Source of the DNA: Photobacterium damselae
Lineage (GTDB): Bacteria; Pseudomonadota; Gammaproteobacteria; Enterobacterales; Vibrionaceae
Direction of reading: 5' to 3'
NCBI RefSeq assembly: GCF_003026815.1
Contig: NZ_PYOG01000002.1
Location: 186,001-250,000, forward strand
DNA: 64,000 bases
Each line of letters starts with the position of its first letter. Within the stretch, counting starts at the first letter, position 1. Below, piece after piece: positions 8,902 through 18,302 of this stretch. The notes below the pieces were generated by a model. It had not been told where the DNA came from. It saw only the letters and a program-made list of their open reading frames with translations, and made no database searches. The position numbers and the translations under genes are program-made.

Positions 8902-11052
8902 CTAGAACTTACCGTAGTAACCTTCTTTTAATGCATCGTATAAATTGGCTGCGGTATGGATTTCACCGTCGTACTCAATCTGTTCATTGCCTTTTGCTTC
9001 AAAGGTAGAACCATCTGCCAGCGTAAAGACATAAGTCGTATTTTCGAGGTCTTTCTCTTTAACCAAAACGCCTTGGAATACTTCTGGGTTAAAACGAAAT
9101 GTCGTGCAGCCTTTTAGCCCCTTGTCATAGGCGTCCATATAGATATCTTTAAAGCTTTCAAAAGCAAAGTTTGTTGGAACATTGGCAGTTTTCGAGATTG
9201 AAGAGTCTATCCAGCGTTGTGCCGCTGCTTGAACTTCCACATGTTGACTTGGCGTAATATCGTCAGCTGTGATGAAATAGTCCGGTAACATGGCGTCAGG
9301 CTCGGTACTGTAAGGCATCGCTTTATCGTTGATGAGTTCTCGATAAGCTAATAATTCATAGCTATAAACATCAACACTTTCTTTGGTTTTCTTTCCTGCC
9401 ACGATAACATTTCGGGTGTAGTGATGAGCAAAGCTTGGCTCAATACCATTGCTCGCATTATTGGCAAGAGAAAGCGAAATGGTACCCGTTGGAGCGATGG
9501 AACTATGGTGAGTAAAGCGAGCGCCAGTTTCCATTAACTGAGTAACTAGCTCAGGTTCAACTTCTGCCAATTGCTGCATGTAACGACTGTACTTGGCATG
9601 CAGAATACGGCCTTTAACTTTATCACCTAACTCATATCCATCATCATGCATTTCTGGGCGTTGGCGTAACATCTTTGCGGTTACTTCAAACTCTTGTTCC
9701 ATAATAGGTGCGGAACCTTTTTCTTTGGCCAGTTCAAGAGCTTGTTGCCAACCCACTACTGCTAATTCGAGAGCAACTTGTTCGGTAAAAGCAACAGATG
9801 CTGCACTACCATATTGGTGTCTTAGCATTGTTAACGTTGAACCCAAACCGAGAAAACCCATGCCATGACGACGTTTATTTTCAATTTCATGGCGCTGTTT
9901 TTCTAATGGGAGATGATTGATTTCAACAACGTTATCGAGCATTCGAGTGAAAATGGCCACCACTTTACGAAACTCTTTCCAGTCAAATTCAGCTTGTTCG
10001 GTAAAAGGATAGCGAACAAATTTGGTCAGATTAACCGAGCCTAGTAAGCAAGCACCATAAGGCGGAAGAGGTTGTTCACCACAAGGGTTGGTCGCTCGAA
10101 TGTCTTCACAGAACCAGTTATTGTTCATTTGATTGACTTTATCGATCAAAATAAAGCCCGGCTCTGCATAATCGTAAGTGGACGTCATAATGATATTCCA
10201 CAAATTACGAGCAGGTAGAGTGCGGTAAATCTTACAAGCTACTTGGCCTAAATCATTTTCAATCAGATCAGTTGTTGTTGGCCAGTCTGCCCAAACCATG
10301 GTTTCATCATTATCAACGTCAATACCATCTTGTGCGATTTCTTTCGCGGTCATTGGGAAGATTAACTGCCATGATAGGTCTTGTTTAACTGCTTCAATAA
10401 ATTCTTCGGTAATCAGTAATGAGAGATTGAATTGGCGCAATCGTCCATCTTCACGCTTAGCTCGAATAAATTCAATAATATCTGGGTGTCGAACATCCAT
10501 GGTTCCCATTTGTGCACCACGACGACCGCCTGCCGATGAGACGGTAAAACACATTTTGTCGTAGATATCCATAAAGGAAAGTGGGCCCGATGTGTATGCA
10601 CCAGCACCAGAGACAAAAGCCCCTCGTGGACGTAAGGTCGAAAAATCATAACCAATACCACAGCCCGCTTTCAGTGTAAGCCCTGCTTCATGCACCTTAG
10701 CTAAAATATCATCCATGGAATCTTCGATGATCCCAGATACTGTGCAGTTAATGGTTGATGTTGCAGGTTTATGCTCAAAAGCTCCTGCATTAGAAGTAAT
10801 TCTGCCTGCGGGAATGGCACCATTGCGAAGCGCCCAAAGAAATTCTTGATACCAATGTTGTTGTAGTTTGGGTTTCTCAAGGGCTGATAGGGCTTTCGCT
10901 ACCCGTTTGAAAGTATCGTCTAAGGTGAGATCAATAGCATCGCCATACTTGGATTTCAGTCGATATTTACTGTTCCAAATTTCAATAGAAGTTGGCTGGA
11001 ATGGGATAGTTTGCTTGGCAGTTGTATCCGCTGCGAGGGAGCTTTTCGCCAT
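8902..11052 (-). CDS. nrdJa: Adenosylcobalamin-dependent ribonucleotide reductase, catalytic subunit (NrdJa)
   Basis: Catalytic 716-residue subunit of class II ribonucleotide reductase, which reduces ribonucleotides using B12 instead of an oxygen-made tyrosyl radical and so works with or without oxygen. Visible features: first redox cysteine in TINCTVSG, glycine-rich AGGRRGAQMG, active-site NPCGEQPLPPYGACLLGSVN with the radical cysteine, APTGTISLSLAN and PTNFAFESFKDIYMDAYD. The start at 11052 (MAKSSL) is preceded by AAAGGTG; extending to an upstream TTG/ATG adds 31 unconvincing residues. The TSCPD domain is missing because it is encoded next door. btuCD, the B12 importer, lies 5 kb away. Confidence 0.9.
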   Translation of the reverse strand: MAKSSLAADTTAKQTIPFQPTSIEIWNSKYRLKSKYGDAIDLTLDDTFKRVAKALSALEKPKLQQHWYQEFLWALRNGAIPAGRITSNAGAFEHKPATSTINCTVSGIIEDSMDDILAKVHEAGLTLKAGCGIGYDFSTLRPRGAFVSGAGAYTSGPLSFMDIYDKMCFTVSSAGGRRGAQMGTMDVRHPDIIEFIRAKREDGRLRQFNLSLLITEEFIEAVKQDLSWQLIFPMTAKEIAQDGIDVDNDETMVWADWPTTTDLIENDLGQVACKIYRTLPARNLWNIIMTSTYDYAEPGFILIDKVNQMNNNWFCEDIRATNPCGEQPLPPYGACLLGSVNLTKFVRYPFTEQAEFDWKEFRKVVAIFTRMLDNVVEINHLPLEKQRHEIENKRRHGMGFLGLGSTLTMLRHQYGSAASVAFTEQVALELAVVGWQQALELAKEKGSAPIMEQEFEVTAKMLRQRPEMHDDGYELGDKVKGRILHAKYSRYMQQLAEVEPELVTQLMETGARFTHHSSIAPTGTISLSLANNASNGIEPSFAHHYTRNVIVAGKKTKESVDVYSYELLAYRELINDKAMPYSTEPDAMLPDYFITADDITPSQHVEVQAAAQRWIDSSISKTANVPTNFAFESFKDIYMDAYDKGLKGCTTFRFNPEVFQGVLVKEKDLENTTYVFTLADGSTFEAKGNEQIEYDGEIHTAANLYDALKEGYYGKF

Positions 11053-11120
11053 AAGATAACACCTTTGAATACGTTGATAAGGCAACGAGGTTAAGAGATT
11101 GACGTGCCATAGTGTAGTGT

Positions 11121-11354
11121 TCAAATTATCCAAATTAAGTAACACATTGAGATATTTTGATGAACTGTGATCTTATCGATCCTGTATTGGCAACGCATTT
11201 GATCAAACCACTCTAAACTATGATCTTCAAGTCTTGACAATGTGACTAAACCCTTATCCTTCAATAAGTCTAGTTGAGGATTTATGGTAAACAGGAAGGT
11301 AAAAGTGCTTAGTTGGTGTAAAACAGCGATGAACGTGTTGAGAACTAATCTCAT
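11121..11354 (-). CDS. Doubtful 77-residue reading frame upstream of nrdJa
   Basis: The frame encodes NTFIAVLHQLSTFTF...LDLLKDKGLVTLSRLEDHSLEW, which looks like real protein (amphipathic helices and a plausible winged-helix-like section) rather than shadow sequence. It has no opposing gene, and it is preceded immediately by a stop and by no good ribosome site. It could be a small regulator or the remnant of one. The rest of the roughly 375-base gap 11053-11427 shows no B12 riboswitch or NrdR box that I can recognise. Confidence 0.25.
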   Translation of the reverse strand: MRLVLNTFIAVLHQLSTFTFLFTINPQLDLLKDKGLVTLSRLEDHSLEWFDQMRCQYRIDKITVHQNISMCYLIWII

Positions 11355-11425
11355 CTATATCGAGGGTTTGAGTACAAAAATAGTGGATTAAATTATTCTT
11401 AACAGGAATGAATATAAGGAAAGTT

Positions 11426-11467
11426 AAATAAAATACCAGCCAAATCATAGGGGAATTTGACTGGTAT
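11426..11467 (-). terminator. Terminator of the first porin gene
   Basis: ATACCAGCCAAAT/ATTTGACTGGTAT stem (one mismatch) 23 bases after the stop, followed on the minus strand by TTTTATTTA. Confidence 0.8.
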
Positions 11468-11489
11468 TGTTGGATCTTATTTGGTTGGA

Positions 11490-12500
11490 TTAGAAGCTAT
11501 AACGGACACCTAGCATCAGTTCGTCGTCGGTGTTGTCACCAATGTAATCAGCAGAGGTATAACCTGATGCAACATCTACTAAATTAAATTTATAGCTTGC
11601 ATAAGCTGCAAAATTTCCCATATAGCGGGCATATTCAATACCAATAAATTCTATGTCTAGCAGAACGTAATCATCAGCAGAATATTTGTTATAGGATATA
11701 TCAACCATATTGTCGCCAAAGGTGTAATTGGCGAAGGCATCAATGGCGTAGAAGTCAGAATCAGCTATTTTACCGCCTTGATACATTGCCGCACCATAGA
11801 AACCATCAAAGCTGTATTTCGCCGCTATAAAGTAAGTATCTGAATCATGCTTTAGATTCGGATTGGTTTTCCAACTGTAAGTTTGATCGCTGGCTGAATA
11901 ACCTACACCGACACCTAGGTTATTTACTTCATAGGCCAGAGCGACGCCATAACCGTCACTTTGAGAGTCTGAGTTAAAGTTTCCATCGGCTTGGAATGTA
12001 ATTCCTTCTGGGGTAGTGATGGCATAACGAATGACATTTTTAGCTCGGTCGGCAGAAGCAACGGTGTATTCGTTGGTATAACCACTGTAGGTTTCTGCCA
12101 TATCAGTCCAATCTGTTAAATAAGTAACAGCGTTGTTTTGGTGGCCGTAGTACAGGTTACCCATACTGGTTTCTGCTCCGACATACATATGACGAGTATT
12201 AATATCAACTTCGTCATCAGAGGCAGGATCGGTTTGCTCTGTTAATTCAAACTCATAGCGACCTACAAATGAAATATCTTGGTTATATTCTTGCTTACCT
12301 TGCACATTAAGACGTACGCGAGACATATCTTCATATGTACTACTGTTTGATGAGGTTTTATTGGCATCAGAGAAGTTTGCTCGTCCTTCTACTCGTCCAC
12401 CAATTTCAAAATCTGTGTTGCTGTCCTTGTATACTGTTGCTGCCGATACAGGAAATGCGATACTGGATGCCACTGCTAATGTGATGAATTTAATATTCAT
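11490..12500 (-). CDS. Outer membrane porin, Vibrio general-porin type
   Basis: A 336-residue outer membrane beta-barrel. The signal peptide MNIKFITLAVASSIAFPVSA is followed by ATVYKDSNTDFEIGGRVEGR, typical of Vibrio/Photobacterium OmpU/OmpL-type porins. Alternating polar/hydrophobic strands run to the end, which closes with the BAM-recognised terminal phenylalanine (GVRYSF). Its role would be passive diffusion of small solutes. It is 29 percent or so shorter on obvious identity with the neighbouring porin than a recent duplicate would be, so the two are separate family members rather than copies. Exact substrate is not visible. Confidence 0.85.
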   Translation of the reverse strand: MNIKFITLAVASSIAFPVSAATVYKDSNTDFEIGGRVEGRANFSDANKTSSNSSTYEDMSRVRLNVQGKQEYNQDISFVGRYEFELTEQTDPASDDEVDINTRHMYVGAETSMGNLYYGHQNNAVTYLTDWTDMAETYSGYTNEYTVASADRAKNVIRYAITTPEGITFQADGNFNSDSQSDGYGVALAYEVNNLGVGVGYSASDQTYSWKTNPNLKHDSDTYFIAAKYSFDGFYGAAMYQGGKIADSDFYAIDAFANYTFGDNMVDISYNKYSADDYVLLDIEFIGIEYARYMGNFAAYASYKFNLVDVASGYTSADYIGDNTDDELMLGVRYSF

Positions 12501-12715
12501 TTAGAATTCCTTTTTTGTGTCTATTATCCTGTGAAGTACCGCATGCACTGTCCAAATAGGGATTAAGATGCATATCTCCACCTAATAAATGTAGTCACTA
12601 AAGGGATAAATAAATAATTAAGCTCAACGCAAATAATTGCTTTTGTGCTGAATGTATAAAAACAGTGAACAAAAATGGTATGAAGGGAAAAAAGAGCTAA
12701 ACTCAATGATTAAAA

Positions 12716-12745
12716 TAAAAAAAGGGCACCTAGCAAGTAGGTGCC
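12716..12745 (-). terminator. Terminator of the second porin gene
   Basis: GGCACCT/AGGTGCC stem with a 7-base loop, followed on the minus strand by a CCTTTTTTTATTTTA tract; about 70 bases after the stop. Confidence 0.8.
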
Positions 12746-12813
12746 AAAGAGATGTGACTTTCGCCTCAATCAACAATGAACAGGAGTTTAGGATAAAAAA
12801 GAAGTCGGTAAGT

Positions 12814-13839
12814 TTAGAAGTTGTAGCGAGCTAAAAGGGCAACTTGATCTGCGCCGTTATTGGCTCCATTTTGATCTTTATTCGTTACGCCTAACTTATA
12901 TTCGGCTGAAAAGACCATGTTCCCAGGAGTCCATGCCGCTCCAACCAAACCATATGAATAACGTGCAGAAGAGTTATCGTCAGCCAAATGGTTATAACCA
13001 CCATAAACTTGGTATAAACCACCTTCTGCTAAATAAGCTGCAACCAATTCATAACCATAGGCTTTTTTCGCTACGTCAGTCAGGTTACCGTTAATATTGG
13101 TATGGTTACGATATTGGCCGTATTGCCCCGCTAAGTAGAACATATCTGAATCGTATTTTGCGCCAAGAGTCCATGTTTTATCATCGGATTCCTGATGGTA
13201 TTTTGTGAGGTTATAGGCACCACCAAAGCTAAGCCCTAAACCAAGATCATAAGATAGAGCACCCTGCAAACCATAACGACGTTCACCTTCTGATGAACCA
13301 TCTTCAAATTGGTACTGTGCCGCGACGTTTAAGCCGTTAAAAGAGTTACGATAAGAAATGGCATCATCCGCACGACCTGTACCAGAACCACCGTGGCCAT
13401 CTCGACCATCGTAGGTGCCCGATGCTTCGCCGCCATAGATCCAAAATACATCAGTCCAGCCAGTGATATCGTAATAAGTCGACCACTGTTTACCCACAGT
13501 AATGAGGCCTGCATCTTGATTTGCGAAATAGAGGTTACCTAAACGGTTAGAGAATTCTTGTTTTCCGCTAGAAAGTGCATCATATCCCCATTCCGCTTTT
13601 GCCCCTGCTAGCCAGTTTTGCGTCATTCGATGTTCAAAGCCGAAGTTAATTCGAGAACTGGCATTTTCAAGTTCTGTTGTACTGCTCGTATCTTTAGTGC
13701 TTTCTGTGTATTGCGCTTTTACTGCTAAGCGTCCGCCAATGGTGACTTTACTATCACCATCTTGATACACGGTAGCGGCTTGAGCTGAAGTGGCTATGCA
13801 TGCAGCACTGATGCTAAGTGCAAGAATTTTTTTCATCAT
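12814..13839 (-). CDS. Outer membrane porin
   Basis: A 341-residue porin with signal peptide MMKKILALSISAACIATSAQA and mature start ATVYQDGDSKVTIGGRLAVK. The body contains the loop-3-type acidic/glycine-rich segment (EASGTYDGRDGHGGSGTGRADD) expected to constrict the channel, and the chain ends in LLARYNF with a terminal phenylalanine. It follows the first porin in the same orientation but each has its own terminator, so they are separate units. AAGGA precedes the ATG by eight bases. The 270 bases upstream of the start hold only probable promoter sequence. Confidence 0.87.
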   Translation of the reverse strand: MMKKILALSISAACIATSAQAATVYQDGDSKVTIGGRLAVKAQYTESTKDTSSTTELENASSRINFGFEHRMTQNWLAGAKAEWGYDALSSGKQEFSNRLGNLYFANQDAGLITVGKQWSTYYDITGWTDVFWIYGGEASGTYDGRDGHGGSGTGRADDAISYRNSFNGLNVAAQYQFEDGSSEGERRYGLQGALSYDLGLGLSFGGAYNLTKYHQESDDKTWTLGAKYDSDMFYLAGQYGQYRNHTNINGNLTDVAKKAYGYELVAAYLAEGGLYQVYGGYNHLADDNSSARYSYGLVGAAWTPGNMVFSAEYKLGVTNKDQNGANNGADQVALLARYNF

Positions 13840-14108
13840 TGTATGAGTCCTTAAAATTGTGTTTTCACTGCTTGTGTTTGTTTTGTGGACTCATTAAAGC
13901 GATAAAATATCTGTAATATTAGTCAAACGTCATCAAGTGTTATGAATGTGAAGTTACATTTTGCAATCAATATAAAATATTAATAATCAATTGGTTAATA
14001 TTGGTTTGATACATTTGAACATAGTTACAATCAGCCTCAAAAAAGGCAAAGAAATAAGAAACGAATTTGTTATGAGAGTTTGTGTCGAACTGTATATTCT
14101 TATTACAA

Positions 14109-14139
14109 GAAAAAGCCCCGCATAGTGAATGCAGGGCTT
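14109..14139 (-). terminator. Terminator of the DsbA-like lipoprotein gene
   Basis: AAAGCCC-GCAT/ATGC-GGGCTTT stem with one mismatch; T-rich on the minus strand. Confidence 0.75.
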
Positions 14140-14166
14140 TGATCGATTTGGATAGAGCGGGATTGG

Positions 14167-14793
14167 TTATTTAGCTTCTAGATACTTAATGGTATTTGCT
14201 AAATCTTGTAAGCTCTTGTGTGCTGGCGTATTGACTAGGTATTTACCATTAACGATAAAGGTTGGAACCGATGTGATATTAGCCGCCTCAATGATTTTCT
14301 GTGCCTGATCCATTTTACTAAACACTTCTTCTTGCTGTGTTTGAGTTAATTGGTATGGACTGTTCATTTTGTATTGTGCAAACAGGTTGTTTAACATCTC
14401 TTTGCGCTTGTCCATAGGGGTATCTTTTGGTGTATCTTGAGTATAAGCAAACAATTGTTCAGTCAGCTTATCACTTGGTTCACCATTTGGAGATTGAATC
14501 GCTGCAGCGTAGTAGACAAAAGCGGCAAGTTGAGCACTTTCATTAAAGGTTACATGTACACTGCGGATATCTTTCACACCAGCCAGTTTTTTAATTTCAG
14601 GCAGCATGGTTTCCATACTACGGCAGTGGCCACAAGATAAAGAAAATACTTCATAGACACCTTGCATATCACTGATTGGTTTAGCAATAGTCATGTATTG
14701 ATCGCCATCTTTAGGTGTGTTTGAGTCAGAACAACCTGTCAGTGCGAGCGCTAGAAATAGGAAACTGAAAAAAGAACGAAGGATTAATTTCAT
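14167..14793 (-). CDS. DsbA-like thiol:disulfide oxidoreductase lipoprotein
   Basis: A 208-residue thioredoxin-fold protein. The N-terminus is a lipoprotein signal with lipobox LTGC (Cys21), so it should be anchored in an envelope membrane facing the periplasm. The active site is SCGHC, and the conserved cis-proline loop is TSVPTFIVNGKY; between them is a helical insert, as in DsbA. It probably oxidises or isomerises disulfides in exported proteins. Classical DsbA is soluble, so the lipid anchor is unusual. No DsbB partner lies nearby. It is followed by its own terminator. Confidence 0.82.
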   Translation of the reverse strand: MKLILRSFFSFLFLALALTGCSDSNTPKDGDQYMTIAKPISDMQGVYEVFSLSCGHCRSMETMLPEIKKLAGVKDIRSVHVTFNESAQLAAFVYYAAAIQSPNGEPSDKLTEQLFAYTQDTPKDTPMDKRKEMLNNLFAQYKMNSPYQLTQTQQEEVFSKMDQAQKIIEAANITSVPTFIVNGKYLVNTPAHKSLQDLANTIKYLEAK

Positions 14794-15046
14794 AATATTG
14801 TCTTTCTGCTAATGGATATACCTAAACTTTTGATAAATGTCAGCTTAGGTATAGCCGTTACAAAGTGGGCACAATGTACCTTGGTTTTTAAGAAAACTGT
14901 AGTCATTTTAGAGCACTATCTTAAGTAATGGTTCCTGAATCTTATCAATACATTAAATATCAATCACAAATTACACAATTGCTCTCTCTATTTGTCCTGA
15001 AATCCGTTACAATCCGCCGCTTTTATTAATGGCGGAGCTTATAGCT

Positions 15047-16399
15047 ATGTTTATTGGATTCGATTACGGAACAGCGAATTGTTCTGTAGCGGTAATGGAA
15101 AATGGTCAACCGAAACTACTACCGTTAGAACAAGATAATCCTTATATACCTTCTACATTAGCTGCGCCAACCCGTGAAGCTGTCTCTGAGTATCTCTATC
15201 GTTTTATGGGGGTTAAGCCGTTAGATTCAGTGGGTGAGCAAGTATTGCGTCGCGCCGTTGCGTTTAATCGTGAAGAAGACATTATAGTAGAGCAGGGTGA
15301 CTTACTGTTTGGTCAAGCGGCATTAGATAGCTATTTAGCCGATCCTGAAGAGACCTATTACGTTAAATCACCTAAGTCTTTTTTAGGAGCGAATGGCCTG
15401 CGTGATGTGCAGATCAGTTTCTTTGAAGATCTTGTTTGTGCCATGATGAAAAATATTAAGTTGCAGGCAGAGCTATCAATGCAACAAGATATTGTGAATA
15501 CGGTTATCGGTCGCCCGGTAAACTTCCAAGGAACGGGTGGTGAGAGTGCTAACCTCCAAGCTGAAAAAATATTACTTCAAGCTGCAAAACGCGCAGGGTT
15601 TAAAGAGGTTGAATTTCAATTTGAGCCTGTTGCCGCAGGTCTAGAATATGAAAGCTCACTAACCGAAGATAAAACGGTACTGGTAGTTGATATTGGTGGT
15701 GGTACTACTGACTGTTCACTTATCCAAATGGGGCCAACATGGCGTCAGCAAGCAGACCGTAGCGCGAGTTTATTGGCCCACAGTGGACAACGAATTGGTG
15801 GAAACGATCTAGATATCTATTTGGCGTTTAAACAACTCATGCCTCAGTTTGGCTATGGTTCAAAGACCTTGCGAGGAATCGAGATGCCATTAAGTCAATT
15901 TTGGAATCCGATTGCGATCAATAACGTAGCCGCTCAAACGGAATTTTATTCTAACGCTAATTTACGAGCCCTGGATCAATTGCGCCGAGATGCTCAAGAG
16001 CCTGAAAAGTTACAACGTCTCATCCATGTTTATCATGAAACTTTAGGCTATCAACTTGTGCGACGAGCAGAAGAGGCAAAAATTGCTTTGTCTGAGCAGC
16101 AAGCGTATCAAGTTCATATGCAGATTTTAGCTGATCAGTTCCAGATTGATATTAATCAGCAGCAGCTAGCTGAAGCAATTGATGTTCCAAAAGAGAAGAT
16201 GCGAGAACTGGTTGTTGAGGCACTGGCTCAAGCTGATACCCAACCTGATGTTATCTTTATGACCGGGGGTACCGCTCGTTCACCGATTTTACGTCAGTGT
16301 ATTGAGCAGCAGTTGCCAAATATTCCTATTGTTAGTGGTAGTTATTTTGGTTCGGTGACGTCGGGTCTTGCGCGTTGGGCCGATCACTGCTTTAAATAG
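15047..16399 (+). CDS. yegD: Hsp70-like chaperone YegD
   Basis: A 450-residue Hsp70/actin-fold ATPase nearly collinear with E. coli YegD. It shows the phosphate-1 loop GFDYGTANCSVAV, RPVNFQGTGG, phosphate-2 loop VVDIGGGTTDCSL, SGQRIGGNDLD and the adenosine motif MTGGTARSP. It lacks the substrate-binding and lid domains of DnaK, so its client handling is unclear. The start at 15047 matches the family (MFIGFDYG) and has GGAG nine bases upstream; an ATG at 15029 would precede that ribosome site. It shares a bidirectional terminator with the HiPIP gene. Two further Hsp70 relatives occur at 53-58 kb. Confidence 0.95.
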   Translation: MFIGFDYGTANCSVAVMENGQPKLLPLEQDNPYIPSTLAAPTREAVSEYLYRFMGVKPLDSVGEQVLRRAVAFNREEDIIVEQGDLLFGQAALDSYLADPEETYYVKSPKSFLGANGLRDVQISFFEDLVCAMMKNIKLQAELSMQQDIVNTVIGRPVNFQGTGGESANLQAEKILLQAAKRAGFKEVEFQFEPVAAGLEYESSLTEDKTVLVVDIGGGTTDCSLIQMGPTWRQQADRSASLLAHSGQRIGGNDLDIYLAFKQLMPQFGYGSKTLRGIEMPLSQFWNPIAINNVAAQTEFYSNANLRALDQLRRDAQEPEKLQRLIHVYHETLGYQLVRRAEEAKIALSEQQAYQVHMQILADQFQIDINQQQLAEAIDVPKEKMRELVVEALAQADTQPDVIFMTGGTARSPILRQCIEQQLPNIPIVSGSYFGSVTSGLARWADHCFK

Positions 16400-16460
16400 A
16401 AATGCCTAACTTATTCTCTCAGGATCTTGCATTTTGGGGTTATTGAGAGTTTTCATATAG

Positions 16461-16487
16461 AAAAGAGAGCAATAAAGGCTCTCTTTT
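16461..16487. terminator. Bidirectional terminator between yegD and HiPIP
   Basis: AAAAGAGAGC/GCTCTCTTTT perfect 10-bp stem with T tracts on both strands. Confidence 0.85.
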
Positions 16488-16503
16488 CTATTACTGGTAA
16501 CGG

Positions 16504-16812
16504 TTATGCTGGTTTGGGCGCATATGCAGAACACCATCCATTAGCATTAACTAACTTACCTGGGAAAATCGCACAGGGACGCCACTCATCTCCATCCTTT
16601 CCTTGTATTAGGGCACAGTTGGCACATATTTGCCCATCAACGGTAGATTTATCCACATATTTAAGCGCTTTTGCTTGAGGATCTTCAGGTGAGACATGAG
16701 GAATTTCTTCTGCCGATACGGGTTGAAGTAGAATTTTTCCACCGACTGTCATACCTATCACACTGCCTAAACCCAGTTTGAGAAACTGCCTACGGTTTGG
16801 TTCTTTCTTCAT
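16504..16812 (-). CDS. High-potential iron-sulfur protein (HiPIP)
   Basis: A 102-residue periplasmic electron carrier. The Tat signal NRRQFLKLG starts the protein and a hydrophobic stretch with a probable cleavage site near VSA-EE follows. The HiPIP cysteine pattern is complete: Cys63, Cys66, Cys80 and Cys94 (CANC...PC...GWC) would bind one [4Fe-4S] cluster working between the 2+ and 3+ states. The Tat pathway fits export of a folded cluster protein. Its redox partner is not evident from the neighbours. The 272-base gap to the HAD gene holds probable promoters only. Confidence 0.92.
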   Translation of the reverse strand: MKKEPNRRQFLKLGLGSVIGMTVGGKILLQPVSAEEIPHVSPEDPQAKALKYVDKSTVDGQICANCALIQGKDGDEWRPCAIFPGKLVNANGWCSAYAPKPA

Positions 16813-17084
16813 CTGTAATCATCCTTATTACGATATTGCTTTTTGCATCCAAGTTATTTAATGCTACTTGGATTTTTATATTCGATTCCGCTCTTTAATT
16901 ATTAGCTTATTTCATCGTGAGTGCATAATTAAAGAGGAGGGAAGTTAAAAAGTGTCACAGGATCGCAAAGCCGAAGATTAATTGAAGTCTGATTGTTTAG
17001 GGAGCTATCTAGATCACAGTATTTTATTGCTAACTTATTGAGAATACACCGATTAAAAGTTCTACCGAACAAAGAAGGCAATTC

Positions 17085-17720
17085 ATGAAGTTATTTATTT
17101 TAGATATTGATGGTTTATTGATCGATGAAGATCAATTTGATCGCGAGTGCTACATTAAAGCTATCAATCAAGAGCTCAATATTCAGGTGACGGCAGATGA
17201 ATTATGCAAACTAAATGTAACGGATGCGAGTGCTCTTGACCATTTTATTGAATGTTATCAGATCAAAGAGAGCCGCTCTGTATTACATCGCCAAGTCGAG
17301 AAGACTTATTACCAGCTATTGCGCCAAGCACTGATTGAACGAAATTATTCAGATCAAGATAAAGCAAAGGTGCATAATTTATTTTCTGAACTAAAAGCTC
17401 GTAAGGATTTACATTTAGCTGTTGTTTCCAGTCATTGGGGGTCGATTGCAAAACTTAAGTTATGGGCGATGGGGATTGAATTAAACCGATTAACCTTTGC
17501 TTCTGCATCTGATGCTCTACATTTTGTTGACGTTGTGGCATTAGCATCATTTCGAGCAAAACAAGATGCAGGTGAACTGTTTGCTGAGCGTTTACTCATC
17601 AGTGATGCTGAAGCGGCGTGCAAAATTGCCAAAGAGTTAAAAGATACTTGGTTATCTTATGAACAAGCAGCGGCTCTTGATATCAATATCGCCTATGTTC
17701 GTGAATATGAGATGGCCTAA
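17085..17720 (+). CDS. HAD-superfamily hydrolase
   Basis: A 211-residue haloacid-dehalogenase-type phosphatase-like protein. Motif I is LDIDGLLID with both aspartates, the helical cap lies at about residues 17-100, motif II is AVVSSHWG, and motif IV appears as LISDAEAA instead of the commoner GDxxxD. These point to a beta-phosphoglucomutase-like subfamily, but the substrate is not predictable. GAAGG lies eight bases before the ATG. It stands alone, followed by the SnoaL-like gene 148 bases on. Confidence 0.75.
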   Translation: MKLFILDIDGLLIDEDQFDRECYIKAINQELNIQVTADELCKLNVTDASALDHFIECYQIKESRSVLHRQVEKTYYQLLRQALIERNYSDQDKAKVHNLFSELKARKDLHLAVVSSHWGSIAKLKLWAMGIELNRLTFASASDALHFVDVVALASFRAKQDAGELFAERLLISDAEAACKIAKELKDTWLSYEQAAALDINIAYVREYEMA

Positions 17721-17868
17721 TTATTGATGTAATGAAAGGTTTCTGTCAAAGCTGATTTTAGTTACAGATCTTGAGTATGATTTTGGTTAGGCTAGTTTTA
17801 TTAAGATAATCATCTATAACTAATAATAAGCCAATTAGATGATTTTAATAAAACTGGCTGAGGTTATT

Positions 17869-18279
17869 ATGAATAAAGAGTTATGGATCAAACAGTGGTT
17901 TTTTGAAGTGCTAGCTAAAGTAGATAGCTCGCAACTACAAGAGATGGCTACTGATCCGTTTATCTTTCATATGGCTGGTGGACGTAAATACCAGGTCACA
18001 CATCAAGAATATTTGTCTTTTTTAGCCATGTGGCATCAGCGTTTTAAAAACGTACAATTTCAATTAACTCATATGTTATCTGATGATAATAAATTGATGG
18101 CATCTTACCAATGTCATGCAACATACCATGGTGGCTGGCTACGTATTCCTGGTAAAAATCAGGCCGTCCATATGACTGGGATGATGTTGTTTAAATTAGA
18201 AAATGGCATGATGACGGAGTGTTGGATGGAAGACAGTAACTTTGATCTTTATCAGCAATTAACTCATTATCTCGACTAG
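17869..18279 (+). CDS. SnoaL/NTF2-like protein
   Basis: A 136-residue protein with the look of the SnoaL-like/NTF2 cone fold: helix WIKQWFFEVLAK, then PFIFHMAGGRKYQVTHQEYLSFL, and paired strands ending in LFKLENGMMTECWMEDSNFDLYQQL, the classic ending of SnoaL-like domains. These domains serve as small cyclases, isomerases or ligand-binding modules; no function can be assigned. The start at 17869 has TGAGGT six bases upstream; an upstream ATG at 17839 lacks one. A bidirectional terminator follows. Confidence 0.7.
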   Translation: MNKELWIKQWFFEVLAKVDSSQLQEMATDPFIFHMAGGRKYQVTHQEYLSFLAMWHQRFKNVQFQLTHMLSDDNKLMASYQCHATYHGGWLRIPGKNQAVHMTGMMLFKLENGMMTECWMEDSNFDLYQQLTHYLD

Positions 18280-18302
18280 ATATTTCAATTACTTAGATAC
18301 AA

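Noticed and set aside
11254-11448. 64-residue minus-strand frame overlapping the doubtful gene at 11121-11354
   Set aside because: Low-complexity start, no ribosome site, overlaps the porin terminator.
11053-11489. Cobalamin riboswitch or NrdR boxes before nrdJa
   Set aside because: No consensus for either could be found by eye.
12652-12834. Plus-strand 60-residue frame between the porin genes
   Set aside because: It overlaps the terminator and end of the second porin, has no homologue-like features and no ribosome site.
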